Assembly (NCBI GenBank): GCA_964384625.1
Contig: CAYLNH010000355.1
Location: forward strand, 1 to 6,060
Reading direction: 5' to 3'
Source: CAYLNH01 sp964384625
GTDB lineage: Bacteria; Verrucomicrobiota; Lentisphaeria; JABSQK01
DNA length: 6,060 nucleotides
Shown: one piece after another, positions 6,012-6,060 of the stretch
How the letters are laid out: the number at the start of each line of letters is the position of its first letter
Numbering within the stretch: position 1 is the stretch's first letter
Made by a program: the position numbers and the translations under genes
The notes under the pieces: generated by a model
Databases searched by the model: none
What the model was told of the DNA's origin: nothing
What the model saw: the letters and a program-made list of their open reading frames with translations, nothing else

Positions 6012-6030
6012 CCCCCGGCTGTGCCGGGGG
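6012..6030. terminator. Strong GC hairpin after the anti-sigma gene
   Basis: CCCCCGGC and GCCGGGGG pair over 8 bp around a TGT loop, 22 bp beyond the anti-sigma stop codon. The stem is very stable, but no T run follows on either strand, so it is not a textbook intrinsic terminator. Its place at the end of the operon, possibly between convergent genes, suits transcription termination or protection of a 3' end. Confidence 0.5.
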
Positions 6031-6034
6031 AGTG

Positions 6035-6060
6035 TCAGCCTCCCTTCAGTTTCGCCTTCG
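6035..6060 (-). CDS. Possible 3' end of a convergent gene (partial)
   Basis: Read on the minus strand, the window edge encodes Lys-Ala-Lys-Leu-Lys-Gly-Gly and then TGA at 6037-6035, followed at once by the GC hairpin at 6030-6012. A basic C-terminus directly before a stable hairpin is a common gene end, but seven codons are too few to prove coding. No product can be suggested. Confidence 0.18.

Overview
The window is GC-rich bacterial DNA (by eye about 60% G+C) with densely packed genes, strong preference for G/C at third codon positions and no phage, IS or CRISPR signals. The ABC-2 permease has a long extracytoplasmic domain, and a ZAS-type membrane anti-sigma factor follows an ECF sigma factor. 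The hypothetical protein has no recognisable family. Together these fit a poorly characterised lineage, perhaps of the Planctomycetota-Verrucomicrobiota-Lentisphaerota-Kiritimatiellota group. That placement is an impression from protein style, not a demonstrated assignment.

Layout. (1) About 28-1128, plus strand: the C-terminal part or whole of a helical protein of unknown function. Its reading frame stays open upstream of the first ATG without a standard start, so its 5' end is suspect. (2) 1129-1373: a convergent intergenic region with several stem-loops and a short tandem array of 7-bp units. (3) 4165-1374, minus strand: a two-gene ABC exporter operon, ATPase then permease, coupled through a 4-bp ATGA overlap. 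The ATPase has an unusually long Pro/Ala/Glu-rich tail with an acidic end. (4) 4166-4536: a divergent regulatory region. It holds a TTGTAAC direct repeat, an 18-bp perfect palindrome, a ten-copy 7-bp tandem array and a well-formed sigma-70 type promoter (TGGACA, 17 bp, TATACT) for the sigma factor gene. (5) 4537-5989, plus strand: ECF sigma factor and membrane-anchored zinc-finger anti-sigma factor, 7 bp apart. (6) 5990-6060: a strong GC hairpin and possibly the last codons of a convergent gene.

How it may work together. The sigma/anti-sigma pair is a standard envelope-signal switch: the anti-sigma factor holds the sigma factor at the membrane until a signal on the outer side releases it. The ABC exporter is transcribed away from the same regulatory region and could be a target, but nothing in the sequence proves this. 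I see no clear new biological system. The least ordinary elements are the related 7-bp arrays on both sides of the exporter operon, one lying just upstream of the sigma factor promoter, and the ATPase tail.
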